Of a stretch of 64,000 nt of DNA, positions 16,121-24,961 are shown in pieces (positions within the stretch are counted from its first letter, which is position 1; each line of letters starts with the position of its first letter). The DNA lies in contig NZ_JBPWQE010000001.1 in the NCBI RefSeq assembly GCF_051811025.1, forward strand, positions 5,270,001 through 5,334,000, in the 5' to 3' direction. Under the pieces are notes generated by a model. The model saw only the letters and a list, made by a program, of their open reading frames with translations, made no database searches and was not told the DNA's origin. The position numbers and the translations under genes were made by a program. This DNA is from Tardiphaga sp051811025. GTDB lineage: Bacteria > Pseudomonadota > Alphaproteobacteria > Rhizobiales > Xanthobacteraceae.

Positions 16121-17059
16121 TCACGCCACAGCGTTGAGGCACCAGGCCAGAATGCCCTTCTGCGCATGCAGGCGATTTTCGGCCTCGTCGAACACCACCG
16201 ACTGCGGACCGTCGATCACCTCGTCGGTGACCTCCTCGCCGCGATGCGCCGGCAGGCAGTGCATGAAGAGTGCGTCGGGCTTGGCCAGCGACATCAGGCG
16301 CGCATTGACCTGATAGGGTTTCAACAGGTTGTGGCGGGTCTCGCCGTCCTTATCGCCCATCGACACCCAGGTGTCGGTGACGACGCAATCGACGCCCTTC
16401 ACCATCGCATCGGGATCGTCGCTGAAGGTGATCGGCGCGTTTGCCGCCTTGACCCAGTCCTTGAACGGCTTCTTCGGCGACAACTGCGGCGGCGTCGCGA
16501 TATTGAGCTTGAACTGGAAGCGCTCGGCCGCATGGGCCCAGGACATCAGTACATTGTTGTCGTCGCCGGTCCAGGCCACGGTGCGCCCCTTGATCGGACC
16601 GCGGTGCTCCTCATAGGTCATGACATCCGCCATCACCTGGCAGGGATGCGAGAAGCGCGTCAGGCCGTTGATGACCGGCACGGTCGCGTTTTCCGCGAGC
16701 TCCACCAGCGAGTCATGATTGAGGATGCGGATCATGATGATGTCGACGAAGCGCGACAGCACGCGCGCGGTGTCGGCAATGGTCTCGCCGCGACCGAGCT
16801 GCATTTCGGCGCCGGTGAGCATCACGACGTCGCCGCCGAGCTGGCGCATGCCGACCTCGAACGACACGCGGGTGCGCGTCGAGGGCTTTTCGAAGATCAT
16901 CGCCAGCGTCTTGTTCTTGAGCGGACGATCGGGCTCGGCATTCGAGCCATCCCGCCCCTTCAGCTTCGCCTTCATGGCGGCAGCCGCGTTCATGATATTG
17001 CGCAACTCGCTGGCCGGCACGGCCGTGAGATCGAGGAAATGCCGCGGTGACGTGCTCAT
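16121..17059 (-). CDS. argF: Ornithine carbamoyltransferase
   Basis: Catalyses carbamoyl phosphate plus ornithine to citrulline in arginine synthesis; cytoplasmic trimer. The 312-residue product has the carbamoyl-phosphate loop KPSTRTRVSFE (residues about 52-62), the HPCQ-type motif SHPCQVMAD, the ornithine-binding stretch DTWVSMGD, and HCLPAHRGEEV with the catalytic Cys. The ATG at 17059 overlaps the argD stop (TGATG), showing translational coupling; a GTG one codon earlier is possible but less likely. It forms an argD-argF operon on the minus strand. Confidence 0.95.
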   Translation of the reverse strand: MSTSPRHFLDLTAVPASELRNIMNAAAAMKAKLKGRDGSNAEPDRPLKNKTLAMIFEKPSTRTRVSFEVGMRQLGGDVVMLTGAEMQLGRGETIADTARVLSRFVDIIMIRILNHDSLVELAENATVPVINGLTRFSHPCQVMADVMTYEEHRGPIKGRTVAWTGDDNNVLMSWAHAAERFQFKLNIATPPQLSPKKPFKDWVKAANAPITFSDDPDAMVKGVDCVVTDTWVSMGDKDGETRHNLLKPYQVNARLMSLAKPDALFMHCLPAHRGEEVTDEVIDGPQSVVFDEAENRLHAQKGILAWCLNAVA

Positions 17060-18285
17060 CACGCGGCTCCCTGCGTCTTGTCGGGTGAGCCGAGCGCTAC
17101 GCAGGCCTGTTCGAGCCGCTGCACGGCCTGCTCGATCTCGGACTCGCTGACGATCAGCGGCGGCAGGAAGCGCACCACATTGTCGCCGGCGCCAACCGTC
17201 AGCAGCTTCGCGTCACGCAATGCTGCCACGAGATCGCCCGCCGGCACCACGGCCTTGAGGCCGATCAGAAGACCTTCGCCGCGCACTTCGCTGAGCACAT
17301 CTGGATGGCCATCGACCACGCCCGCGAGTTTCTGTTTCAACAGCAGCGACATCTTCTTCACATGGTCGAAGAAACCGGGCTTCAGCATGATATCGAGCAC
17401 GGAATTCGCCGCGGCCACCGCCAGCGGATTGCCGCCAAAGGTCGAGCCGTGCGAGCCGGGCGCCATGCCTTCGGCCGCTTCCGCCGAGAGAAGGCACGCG
17501 CCGATCGGGAAACCGCCGCCGAGTGCCTTGGCCAGCGCCATGACATCCGGCGTCACGCCGATGCGCTGATAGGCAAACAGTTCGCCGGTGCGGCCCATGC
17601 CGGTCTGCACTTCGTCGAAGATCAAAAGTATGCCGTTCTTGTCGCAAAGTTCGCGCAGCGCGCCAAAGAACGCGTTGCTCGGCGCACGCACGCCACCCTC
17701 ACCCTGCAGCGGCTCGATGAGAATGCCGGCAGTGTTCGGGCCGATGGCCTTCTTCACGGCTTCGATATCGCCGAGCGGCAACTGGTCGAAGCCGTCGAGC
17801 GGCGTGCCGTAGCCTTCGAGATATTTCGCGGCGCCCGTCGCCGCCAGCGTGCCGAGGGTGCGGCCATGGAACGCGCCTTCAAAGGTGATGATGCGCGTGC
17901 GCTCGGGGTGGCCCTTGGAGAAATGATAGTGGCGGGTCACCTTGATCGCGCATTCCATCGCTTCCGCACCCGAATTGGCGAAGAACACGAAGTCGGCAAA
18001 GCTCTGTTCGCACAGCCGCGCGGCGAGGCGCTCGCCGTCCGGGCTCTTGAACAGGTTCGACATGTGCCAGAGCTTGGTGGCCTGCTCCTGCAATGCGGCG
18101 ACCATATGTGGGTGCGCATGGCCAAGTGCGTTCACGGCAACGCCGCTGGTGAAATCGAGGTAGCGCTCGCCGTCGGTTCCAATCAGCCACGCGCCTTCAC
18201 CGCGCTCGAAAGCGACATCCGCACGCGCGAAAACAGGCAGCAAGTGGGCCTGAGAGAGGGGCGAAGACGTTGCGTTGCTGGTCAT
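17059..18285 (-). CDS. argD: Acetylornithine aminotransferase
   Basis: PLP-dependent class III aminotransferase converting N-acetylglutamate semialdehyde to N-acetylornithine; such enzymes often also act on succinyldiaminopimelate. In the 408-residue protein the cofactor sites are clear: FFANSGAEAME (101-111, phosphate binding), Asp224 in IFDEVQTGMGR and Lys253 in LAKALGGGFP. It is the first gene of the argD-argF pair and overlaps argF by one base. The upstream region contains a strong hairpin at 18363-18387. Confidence 0.95.
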   Translation of the reverse strand: MTSNATSSPLSQAHLLPVFARADVAFERGEGAWLIGTDGERYLDFTSGVAVNALGHAHPHMVAALQEQATKLWHMSNLFKSPDGERLAARLCEQSFADFVFFANSGAEAMECAIKVTRHYHFSKGHPERTRIITFEGAFHGRTLGTLAATGAAKYLEGYGTPLDGFDQLPLGDIEAVKKAIGPNTAGILIEPLQGEGGVRAPSNAFFGALRELCDKNGILLIFDEVQTGMGRTGELFAYQRIGVTPDVMALAKALGGGFPIGACLLSAEAAEGMAPGSHGSTFGGNPLAVAAANSVLDIMLKPGFFDHVKKMSLLLKQKLAGVVDGHPDVLSEVRGEGLLIGLKAVVPAGDLVAALRDAKLLTVGAGDNVVRFLPPLIVSESEIEQAVQRLEQACVALGSPDKTQGAA

Positions 18286-18732
18286 AACCGATCCGATCGA
18301 AAAGACTGCGGCCGCGTCGATGACAATTGTGCGAAATCGAACAACGGACCCTAGAAACGAAACGTGCCGCCCTTCTCGGGCGGCACGTGGGCATTATTCT
18401 ATGTGTGCTGTGAAGACTGTCAACCGCGCACTGCGGCTTTCGAGTCACACGGAGTCGCAGAAAAAGCCGATTTTGCAGCTTTATTTGCAGAAGCATGTGG
18501 ACGCGGCATGCCCGACTCTTGCGCGCGAGTCACGGCATATTGTAGCTTTTGTCTCGTCGGATACGACATCTCGTGCGGCGGTAGACCTTTTAATGACACA
18601 TCCAGTGCGGCGTAACAGCCGGACGCGAAATTCGCGCCCGGTGAGCGCTAAGGGATTCTGACCGCAGGGATTTTTGAAGTCTCAACTCGCAGCGCTGACC
18701 GGTGCTCTGGCGCTTACGAAGGGAAAATGGCG
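18286..18732. other. Intergenic region between argD and gcrA
   Basis: About 445 bases shared by the divergent argD and gcrA promoters. Besides the hairpin at 18363-18387 I see only moderately AT-rich stretches (for example TTTGCAGCTTTATTTGCAGAAG near 18470-18495, which contains a short direct repeat of TTTGCAG) and no supported gene. Short frames on both strands lack ribosome sites and codon bias. Confidence 0.6.
18363..18387. other. Strong hairpin upstream of argD
   Basis: CGTGCCGCCC, a five-base loop and GGGCGGCACG form a perfect ten-base-pair stem 77 bases before the argD start. On the minus strand the following bases are TTTCGTTTC, so it resembles a weak terminator and could act in an argD leader. 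No leader peptide or known motif is seen, so function is open. Confidence 0.5.
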
Positions 18733-19242
18733 ATGACGGTAATGACATGGACCGACGATCGCGTCGAACAGTTGAAGAAACTCTGGGAAGGCGGCCTCTC
18801 CGCCAGCCAGATCGCCGCGGAACTCGGCAACGTGACCCGCAATGCCGTGATCGGCAAGGTGCACCGTCTCGGCCTGTCCGGCCGCGCCAAGAGCCCCTCC
18901 TCGGCAGCTCCGCGGCAGCGCAAGGCGCGCCCGGCCCAGCAGATGGTACGCGTCGCCCGCCCGATGGCCCGCGGCAACACCGCGCTGGCCCATAATTACG
19001 AGATCGAGGCGGAGCCCGATCCGATCGCCTATGACAACATCGTACCGATCAGCCAGCGCCTGTCGCTGGTCGAGCTCAACGATGCCACCTGCCACTGGCC
19101 GATCGGCGATCCGTCGAGCGCGGATTTTTACTTCTGCGGCGGCAGGGCCCTGGCTGGCGCCCCCTATTGCGCACATCACTCGCGCATCGCCTATCAGCCG
19201 GCGAGCGACCGCCGCCGCGCGGTACCGAAGCCCACGCGCTGA
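18733..19242 (+). CDS. gcrA: GcrA cell-cycle regulator
   Basis: Alphaproteobacterial master regulator that binds sigma-70 RNA polymerase and activates promoters carrying methylated GANTC sites made by CcrM. The protein (169 residues from the chosen start) has the N-terminal DNA-binding HTH MTWTDDRVEQLKKLW and ASQIAAELGNVTRNAVIGKV, a basic linker (about 45-85), and the C-terminal sigma-interacting domain with ATCHWPIGDP, FYFCGG and YCAHH cysteines/histidines. Three in-frame ATGs (18727, 18733, 18742) compete. I choose 18733 because AAGGG lies nine bases upstream; 18742 gives the commonest family N-terminus. It is followed by a strong terminator. Confidence 0.93.
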   Translation: MTVMTWTDDRVEQLKKLWEGGLSASQIAAELGNVTRNAVIGKVHRLGLSGRAKSPSSAAPRQRKARPAQQMVRVARPMARGNTALAHNYEIEAEPDPIAYDNIVPISQRLSLVELNDATCHWPIGDPSSADFYFCGGRALAGAPYCAHHSRIAYQPASDRRRAVPKPTR

Positions 19243-19270
19243 GCTGGAAGATATCTAAACCAAATGAAAA

Positions 19271-19298
19271 TGCCCGGTGATGAGCCGGGCATTTTTTT
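19271..19298 (+). terminator. Terminator after gcrA
   Basis: TGCCCGG, a seven-base loop, CCGGGCA and seven T, 28 bases after the gcrA stop codon. A typical intrinsic terminator. Confidence 0.92.
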
Positions 19299-19339
19299 GT
19301 TTTGGATGGTGATTGCCGGGGCGCTTGCGTTGACACTCG

Positions 19340-19463
19340 GTGTCGTCCCCGCGAAGGCGGGGACCCATAACCACCGAAAGAGTGGTTGGGGCGTATTCGC
19401 AGGCGTCCTGGATAGAGCCGAGAAGACGGAGGCTATGGGTCCCCGCCTTCGCGGGGACGACAC
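19340..19463. repeat. Inverted repeat (GTCGTCCCCGCGAAGGCGGGGAC family)
   Basis: The ends are long perfect inverted copies: GTGTCGTCCCCGCGAAGGCG and its complement at 19441-19463, continuing inward as GGGGACCCATA / TATGGGTCCCC. The central part is not paired. It fills the gap between convergent gcrA and phoB. Each end is itself palindromic (CCCCGCGAAGGCGGGG), so the element can form two small hairpins or one long stem. Confidence 0.8.
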
Positions 19464-19474
19464 AGCGTGTGTTG

Positions 19475-20185
19475 TTACTCCGCCGCCTTGTCGAACCGGT
19501 CGTCCAGCGCATAGCCGGCGCCGCGCACGGTGCGGATCGGATCGGGCTCACCGGCGGGATTGAGCAGCTTGCGCAGGCGGCCGATATGCACGTCGACGGT
19601 GCGCTCGTCGATATAGATGTCGCGGCCCCAGACGCTGTCGAGCAACTGCTCGCGGCTGAATACGCGGCCCGGATGTTCCAGGAAGAACTCCAGCAGGCGA
19701 TATTCGGTCGGACCGAGATCGATCGGACGGCTTGAGCGCACAACGCGGCGCTTGTCGCGGTCGAGTTCGATATCGCCGAAAGCGAGCACGGTGGCGAGAC
19801 GCTCGGGAGCTGCACGACGGAGCAGACCCTTCACGCGGGCCAGGAGCTCCGGCACCGAAAACGGCTTGACGATATAGTCGTCGGCGCCGGTGGCGAGACC
19901 GCGAACACGCTCGCTCTCTTCGCCGCGCGCCGTCAGCATGATGATCGGCAATGCCTTGGTTTCGGGCCGCGCGCGCAGGCGGCGGCACAGTTCGATGCCG
20001 GACAGACCCGGCAGCATCCAGTCGAGCACCACGAGATCCGGCACCCGCTCCTTCAAGCGGGTGTCGGCATCGTCGCCGCGCGCGACAGTTTCAACATCAT
20101 AGCCTTCGGCGTCGAGGTTGTAGCGAAGAAGCGTCGTGAGGGCTTCCTCGTCCTCCACCACCAGAATGCGTGCATTCACAGCCAT
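19475..20185 (-). CDS. phoB: Phosphate regulon response regulator PhoB
   Basis: OmpR-class regulator of 236 residues activated by PhoR under phosphate limitation. The receiver domain (1-120) has D11, E12, phospho-acceptor D55 (LVVLDWMLPG), T85 and K107. The winged-helix output domain (about 135-230) contains LGPTEYRLLEFFLEHPGRVF, QLLDSVWG and the recognition/wing stretch RTVDVHIGRLRKLL. It binds Pho boxes such as the one ahead of pstS. The ATG at 20185 is chosen for the GAGGA site and the standard N-terminus. It is the last gene of the pst-pho unit, 85 bases after phoU. Confidence 0.96.
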   Translation of the reverse strand: MAVNARILVVEDEEALTTLLRYNLDAEGYDVETVARGDDADTRLKERVPDLVVLDWMLPGLSGIELCRRLRARPETKALPIIMLTARGEESERVRGLATGADDYIVKPFSVPELLARVKGLLRRAAPERLATVLAFGDIELDRDKRRVVRSSRPIDLGPTEYRLLEFFLEHPGRVFSREQLLDSVWGRDIYIDERTVDVHIGRLRKLLNPAGEPDPIRTVRGAGYALDDRFDKAAE

Positions 20186-20270
20186 ATGGTCAATATCCTC
20201 AGTGACGTCCGACAAGCCTTTAGGCCATGATCCTTGCGGAAGACTGGCTTCCACTTTTCCGGATCATGCT

Positions 20271-20984
20271 TCAGACCGTCGGCGCATTCGCGAATGTGGT
20301 CATGTCGCCCTTCGGGCGCTTGTCGAGGATCTGCTGGCCCTCGATCATGTAGAACACGGTTTCTGCAATGTTGGTGGCGTGATCGCCGATCCGCTCGATG
20401 TTCTTGGCGCAGAACATCAGGTGGATACAGAACGAAATGTTACGCGGGTCTTCCATCATATAGGTAAGGAGTTCGCGGAACAGCGAGGTGCAGATCGCGT
20501 CGATTTCCTCGTCGCCCTTCCACACCGTCATCGCGGCGGGCAGATCGTGTGCGGCATAGGCGTCGAGCACGGCCTTGACCTGGGTGGTCACGAGGTCGGT
20601 CATGTGTTCGAGGCCGCGGATCAGCTTCAGCGGATGGAAATCGCTGTCGAGTGCATTGACGCGCTTGCCGATGTTCTTGGAGAGATCGCCGATCCGCTCC
20701 AGATCGGTGGCGACGCGCAGCGCGCCGACGATCTCGCGCAAATCGACAGCCATCGGCTGGCGCTTGGCGATGGTCAGCACGGCGCGCTCTTCGATCGTGC
20801 GCTGCAACTGGTCGATCTCGGCGTCGGTGGCGACAACGCGTGCACCGAGTGCGACGTCCCGGCGGATCAGCGCGTCGACGGATTCGACGATCTGCCGTTC
20901 CGCGAGGCCACCCATCTCGGCGACGAGACGGGTCAGCTCCTGCAGATCGTCGTCGAAAGCCTTGGTGGTGTGTTCAAAAGCCAT
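20271..20984 (-). CDS. phoU: Phosphate signalling protein PhoU
   Basis: Cytoplasmic negative modulator linking the Pst transporter to PhoR. The 237-residue all-helical protein has two PhoU repeats (about 15-105 and 120-210), with the metal-binding helix motifs ERIGDLSKN and ERIGDHATN. The second repeat motif is canonical. GGGAGGAT lies before the ATG. It sits 28 bases after pstB, within the pst operon. Confidence 0.95.
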   Translation of the reverse strand: MAFEHTTKAFDDDLQELTRLVAEMGGLAERQIVESVDALIRRDVALGARVVATDAEIDQLQRTIEERAVLTIAKRQPMAVDLREIVGALRVATDLERIGDLSKNIGKRVNALDSDFHPLKLIRGLEHMTDLVTTQVKAVLDAYAAHDLPAAMTVWKGDEEIDAICTSLFRELLTYMMEDPRNISFCIHLMFCAKNIERIGDHATNIAETVFYMIEGQQILDKRPKGDMTTFANAPTV

Positions 20985-21012
20985 ATCTAAATCCTCCCGC
21001 GAATATGTCGCG

Positions 21013-21840
21013 TCAGCCGAAGCGGCCGGTGATGTAATCCTGGGTGCGGCGGTCGGTCGGCGACGTGAAGATCTTGTTGGTTTGATCGAACTCGATCAAC
21101 TCGCCGAGATACATGAAGGCCGTGGTGTCGGAGACGCGGGCAGCCTGCTGCATGTTATGGGTGACGATCGCGATCGTGTACTGATCCTTCAACTCGTCGA
21201 TCAGCTCCTCGATCTTCGCGGTCGAGATCGGATCCAGCGCCGAGCACGGCTCGTCGAACAGGATGACTTCCGGCCGAACCGCGATGGTGCGCGCAATGCA
21301 CAGACGCTGCTGCTGACCGCCCGACAGGCTGAGGCCCGACGCGTTGAGCTTGTCCTTGACTTCGTTCCAGAGCGCACCGCCACGCAGCGCCTTCTCGACG
21401 CGCACGTCCATCTCCGACTTGGAGATCTTTTCATAGAGGCGAATACCGAAGGCGATGTTTTCGTAAATCGTCATCGGGAACGGAGTCGGCTTCTGGAACA
21501 CCATGCCGACGCGGGCGCGCAGCAGGTTGAGGTCCAGCTTCGGATCCAGAATGTTCTGGTTGTCGAGCATGAGCTGACCTTCGGCGCGCTGGCCGGGATA
21601 CAGATCATACATCCGGTTGAAGATGCGCAGCAGCGTGGACTTGCCGCAGCCTGACGGGCCGATGAACGCCGTCACGCGGTTCGCCATCAGCGTCAGATTG
21701 ATCTTCTTCAGAGCGTGGTGTTCGCCATAGTAGAAGTTCAGGTCGCGCACGGTGACCTTGGGACGGGTCTCGCCCTGCAAGACCGACGGCGGCGGCATCG
21801 AGACGGAAGGAACGCCAGACGACACAGAAAGCTCACTCAT
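21013..21840 (-). CDS. pstB: Phosphate ABC transporter ATP-binding protein PstB
   Basis: ATPase of the high-affinity phosphate importer (275 residues). Walker A GPSGCGKST spans 61-69, the signature is LSGGQQQRL, Walker B is VILFDEPCSALD, and a switch His follows in VTHNMQQAARVSD. An N-terminal extension of about 25 residues precedes the core. Its ATG overlaps the pstA stop by four bases (ATGA), so translation is coupled. Confidence 0.96.
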   Translation of the reverse strand: MSELSVSSGVPSVSMPPPSVLQGETRPKVTVRDLNFYYGEHHALKKINLTLMANRVTAFIGPSGCGKSTLLRIFNRMYDLYPGQRAEGQLMLDNQNILDPKLDLNLLRARVGMVFQKPTPFPMTIYENIAFGIRLYEKISKSEMDVRVEKALRGGALWNEVKDKLNASGLSLSGGQQQRLCIARTIAVRPEVILFDEPCSALDPISTAKIEELIDELKDQYTIAIVTHNMQQAARVSDTTAFMYLGELIEFDQTNKIFTSPTDRRTQDYITGRFG

Positions 21841-22682
21841 TTTGCTGTCCTCTCGGCGCCGAGAATGCGCGCGCCAATGTTAAGGGCAAGTACGGTCAAG
21901 GTGATGATCAGGGCACCGCTCCAGGCGAGCTGCTTCCAGTACTCGTAGGGGCTCTGCACGAAGTTGTTGATGGTCACCGGCAGGTTGGCCATCGTCTTGG
22001 TGAGATCGAGACTGAAGAACTGGTTGCTCAGCGCGGTGAACAGCAGCGGCGCCGTTTCACCGGCGACGCGCGCGGTCGCCAGCAGCACGCCCGTGATCAG
22101 ACCGGAACGGGCCGCACGATAAGCGATCCGCTTGATGACCAGGGAGCGCGGCAGGCCGAGCGCCGAGGCCGCTTCACGCAGCGGGTTCGGCACGAGACCA
22201 AGCATGTCTTCCGTGGTGCGAACCACGACGGGGATCACGATCACGGCGAGCGCAAGCGAACCGGCGAGAGCCGAGAAGCCGCCCATCGGAACCACCACCG
22301 CACCATAGACGAACAGGCCGATGATGATGGACGGGGCCGACAGCAACACGTCGTTGATGAAGCGGATCACCGAGGTGAGCTTGTCGTGCTTGCCGTATTC
22401 AGCGAGATAGGTGCCGGCAAACAGGCCGAGCGGTGCGCCTATGCCGACGCCGATCGCGGTCATGATGACCGAACCGACGATGGCATTGAGCAGGCCGCCT
22501 TCCATGGAGCCGGGCGGCGGCGTGTTCTGGGTGAATATCTGCAGGCTAATGCCAGCGAGACCGTTGTAGAACAGCGTGAACAGGATCAGCGCGAGCCAGG
22601 TGACGCCGAACAGGGCGGCACCGACACAGAGCAGGCGGATGATCGTATCGTGGCGACGGCGGGATGCGTAAATCGGGTTCAT
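21837..22682 (-). CDS. pstA: Phosphate ABC transporter permease PstA
   Basis: Inner-membrane permease subunit of 281 residues with six hydrophobic segments. The EAA-type loop that docks PstB is seen as REAASALGLPRSLVIKRIAYRAA (about residues 168-190, within the fifth cytoplasmic loop). It heterodimerises with PstC. One base separates it from pstC, and it overlaps pstB. Its N-terminus RRRHDTIIRLLC is typical of the family. Confidence 0.95.
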   Translation of the reverse strand: MNPIYASRRRHDTIIRLLCVGAALFGVTWLALILFTLFYNGLAGISLQIFTQNTPPPGSMEGGLLNAIVGSVIMTAIGVGIGAPLGLFAGTYLAEYGKHDKLTSVIRFINDVLLSAPSIIIGLFVYGAVVVPMGGFSALAGSLALAVIVIPVVVRTTEDMLGLVPNPLREAASALGLPRSLVIKRIAYRAARSGLITGVLLATARVAGETAPLLFTALSNQFFSLDLTKTMANLPVTINNFVQSPYEYWKQLAWSGALIITLTVLALNIGARILGAERTAK

Positions 22683-22683
22683 G

Positions 22684-23682
22684 TTAGTTGCCCGCCTTCT
22701 TTTCCAGACGTAGCAGCATCAGGCGCGCTGCCGAGAGCACGAAGAATGTCAGCACGAACAGCAGGAGGCCGAGCAGGATCAGACCCGATTGATGCAGACC
22801 GTCGCTCTCCGCGAACTCGCTGGCGATGGCTGCCGAGATCGTGGTGCCCGGGCCAAAGATCGAGCCTGTGATACGGAACGAGTTGCCGATGATGAAGGTC
22901 ACCGCCATCGTTTCACCGAGCGCACGGCCGAGCGCCAGCATCACGCCACCGATTACACCAACGCGGGTATAGGGGATGACGACGTTGCGGACGACTTCCC
23001 AGGTGGTGCAGCCGACGCCGTAGGCGGCTTCCTTCAACACCGGCGGCACCGTCTTGAACACATCGACCGAGATCGAGGTGATGAAGGGTAGCACCATGAT
23101 GGCGAGGATCAGCGACGCGTTGAACAGGCTGAGATAGGACGGCGGGCCGGCGAAGATCACGCCGAGGACCGGGACGCCTTCGAAAGCATTGATCATGAAC
23201 GGCTGCACGTGGTTGGCCAGGAACGGGCCGAGCACGAAGAACCCCCACATGCCGTAGATGATCGAGGGAATACCGGCGAGAAGCTCGACCGCCATGCCGA
23301 TCGGGCGGCGCAGCCAGTTCGGGCACAGTTCGGTGAGGAAGATCGCGATGCCGATGCCGACCGGAATGGCGATCGCCATCGCGATCACCGAGGTGATCAG
23401 CGTACCGTAGATCGGACCGAGTGCACCGAGGACCGGCGGATCAGCCGACGGGGCCCAGCGCTGCGTGGTCAGGAACGAAAAGCCGAATTCGCGGAGCGCC
23501 GGCCACGCACCAACGATAAGCGACAGAATGATGCCGCCGAGAATAAACAGAACAGACAGCGCCGAGATGCGGGTGATCCAGTAAAACGCCTGGTCCCCCG
23601 TCTTGAAGGCATTCAGCGCCTTCGCACGATCATAAGGTCCGGCAGCGTCCATCGAAGAGCTCTGTACGGCCATGTCTGCCAC
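22684..23682 (-). CDS. pstC: Phosphate ABC transporter permease PstC
   Basis: Second membrane subunit of the phosphate importer (332 residues). It has an N-terminal cytoplasmic stretch, then six membrane segments; the docking loop contains KEAAYGVGCTTWEVVRNVVIPY. I keep the GTG at 23682 because AGGGGA lies five bases upstream; an ATG three codons later (23673) is the alternative. It follows pstS after about 150 bases that hold an inverted repeat (23798-23821). Confidence 0.93.
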   Translation of the reverse strand: MADMAVQSSSMDAAGPYDRAKALNAFKTGDQAFYWITRISALSVLFILGGIILSLIVGAWPALREFGFSFLTTQRWAPSADPPVLGALGPIYGTLITSVIAMAIAIPVGIGIAIFLTELCPNWLRRPIGMAVELLAGIPSIIYGMWGFFVLGPFLANHVQPFMINAFEGVPVLGVIFAGPPSYLSLFNASLILAIMVLPFITSISVDVFKTVPPVLKEAAYGVGCTTWEVVRNVVIPYTRVGVIGGVMLALGRALGETMAVTFIIGNSFRITGSIFGPGTTISAAIASEFAESDGLHQSGLILLGLLLFVLTFFVLSAARLMLLRLEKKAGN

Positions 23683-23797
23683 GCCAGTCCCCTGTAATTG
23701 TTACAATACCCCAAAACGCATTGCCCTGGAGGGGCTTGTCAGGGCGCGGAGTCAGAAGAGAAGAAGAAAAGAGAAGAAATTCAGCCCTGCAGCAAAC

Positions 23798-23821
23798 GGA
23801 GGAGAGATGCCCCTCTCCTCC
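23798..23821 (-). other. Stem-loop between pstS and pstC
   Basis: GGAGGAGAG and CTCTCCTCC can pair around a six-base loop just after the pstS stop codon. There is no T run on the minus strand. Such hairpins behind a binding-protein gene usually stabilise the upstream mRNA or partially terminate, giving more PstS than permease. Seen in sequence; role inferred. Confidence 0.55.
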
Positions 23822-23835
23822 GCCCACACACCAGA

Positions 23836-24846
23836 TCAGCTCTTGATGTCAGCCGACCAGGTCTTTTCGATCAGTTTGACGACCGAGTCCGGCATCGGGA
23901 TGTAGTCGAGCTCTTCGGCAGCCTTGTCGCCCTTTTCGAACGACCACTTGAAGAACTTCAGCGCTTCAGCCGACGCCGTCTTGTCGGTCGGGGTCTTGTG
24001 CATGAGGATGAAGGTCGCCGCAGTGATCGGCCAGGACGCTTCGCCCGGCTGGTCGGTGAGGATCACGTAGTAGCCGGGAGCCTTGGCCCAGTCGGCATTG
24101 GCAGCAGCAGCCTGGAAGGCAGCGACGGTCGGTTGCACGGTCTTCCCAGCCTTGTTGACGAGGCCGGCATAGGTCAGCTTGTTCTGCTTGGCGTAAGCAT
24201 ATTCAACATAACCGATGGCGTTCTTGGTCTGACCAACGTTGCCGGCAACGCCTTCATTGCCCTTGGCGCCGACGCCAACCGGCCACTCGACAGCCGTACC
24301 GGTGCCGACCTTGGTCTTCCAGTCAGCCGAGGCCTTCGACAGATAGTCGGTGAAGTTGAAGGTGGTGCCCGAACCGTCCGAACGACGAACGACGGTGATG
24401 GCAGCCGAAGGCAGCTTCAGCTTCGGGTTCAGCTTAGCGATGGCAGCGTCATCCCACTTGGTGACCTTGCCGAGATAGATGTCGCCGAGCACTTCGCCGG
24501 AGAGAACCAGCTCGCCCGAGGCGATGCCTTCGAGATTCACGACGGGAACGATCGCGCCCATCACCATCGGCCACTGAACCAGGCCGTCCTTCTCGAGCTG
24601 CTCAGCCTTGAGCGGCGCGTCGGTGGCGCCGAAAGTCACGGTCTTGGCCTGGATCTGCTTGATGCCGGCGCCCGAACCAATCGACTGGTAGTTCAGACCA
24701 TTGCCAGTCTCTTTCTTGTAGGCGTCGGCCCACTTCGAATAGACCGGGAACGGGAAGGTTGCGCCGGCACCCGTGATGTCGGCGGCAAATGCCGAGGTCG
24801 AGGCGGCAACGAGGCCGGCAGCGACGATCGCTTTGAGGAATTTCAT
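23836..24846 (-). CDS. pstS: Periplasmic phosphate-binding protein PstS
   Basis: High-affinity phosphate receptor of the Pst importer (336 residues). Signal peptide is about residues 1-22 (FLKAIVAAGLVAASTSAFA), followed by the family start ADITGAGATFPFPVYSKW. Phosphate-binding loops include GSGAGIKQI and RRSDGSGTTFNFTDYL. It is the first gene of the pst block and has a Pho box about 90 bases upstream, so it should be strongly induced by phosphate starvation. Confidence 0.96.
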   Translation of the reverse strand: MKFLKAIVAAGLVAASTSAFAADITGAGATFPFPVYSKWADAYKKETGNGLNYQSIGSGAGIKQIQAKTVTFGATDAPLKAEQLEKDGLVQWPMVMGAIVPVVNLEGIASGELVLSGEVLGDIYLGKVTKWDDAAIAKLNPKLKLPSAAITVVRRSDGSGTTFNFTDYLSKASADWKTKVGTGTAVEWPVGVGAKGNEGVAGNVGQTKNAIGYVEYAYAKQNKLTYAGLVNKAGKTVQPTVAAFQAAAANADWAKAPGYYVILTDQPGEASWPITAATFILMHKTPTDKTASAEALKFFKWSFEKGDKAAEELDYIPMPDSVVKLIEKTWSADIKS

Positions 24847-24932
24847 GGGATGTCTCCAATCTCGTGAGCGACCGCGCCGGATGCGCCAGTTGTGCTCACG
24901 CCGCCCGTTTAGGGGTGGTCGATTGTGCTTTT

Positions 24933-24961
24933 ATGATAGTTCCATGACACTTGGATGACGG
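24933..24961 (-). promoter_or_regulatory. Pho box upstream of pstS
   Basis: Read on the minus strand there are three direct copies of a TGTCAT-like hexamer, CGTCAT, TGTCAT and TATCAT, each 11 bases apart. This is the PhoB box arrangement. It lies 87-115 bases before the pstS ATG. PhoB from the same locus is the expected binder. Confidence 0.85.

Noticed and set aside
20136..21654. Plus-strand frames opposite phoU and pstB
   Set aside because: The pst/pho genes on the minus strand have unmistakable motifs; these frames are shadows.
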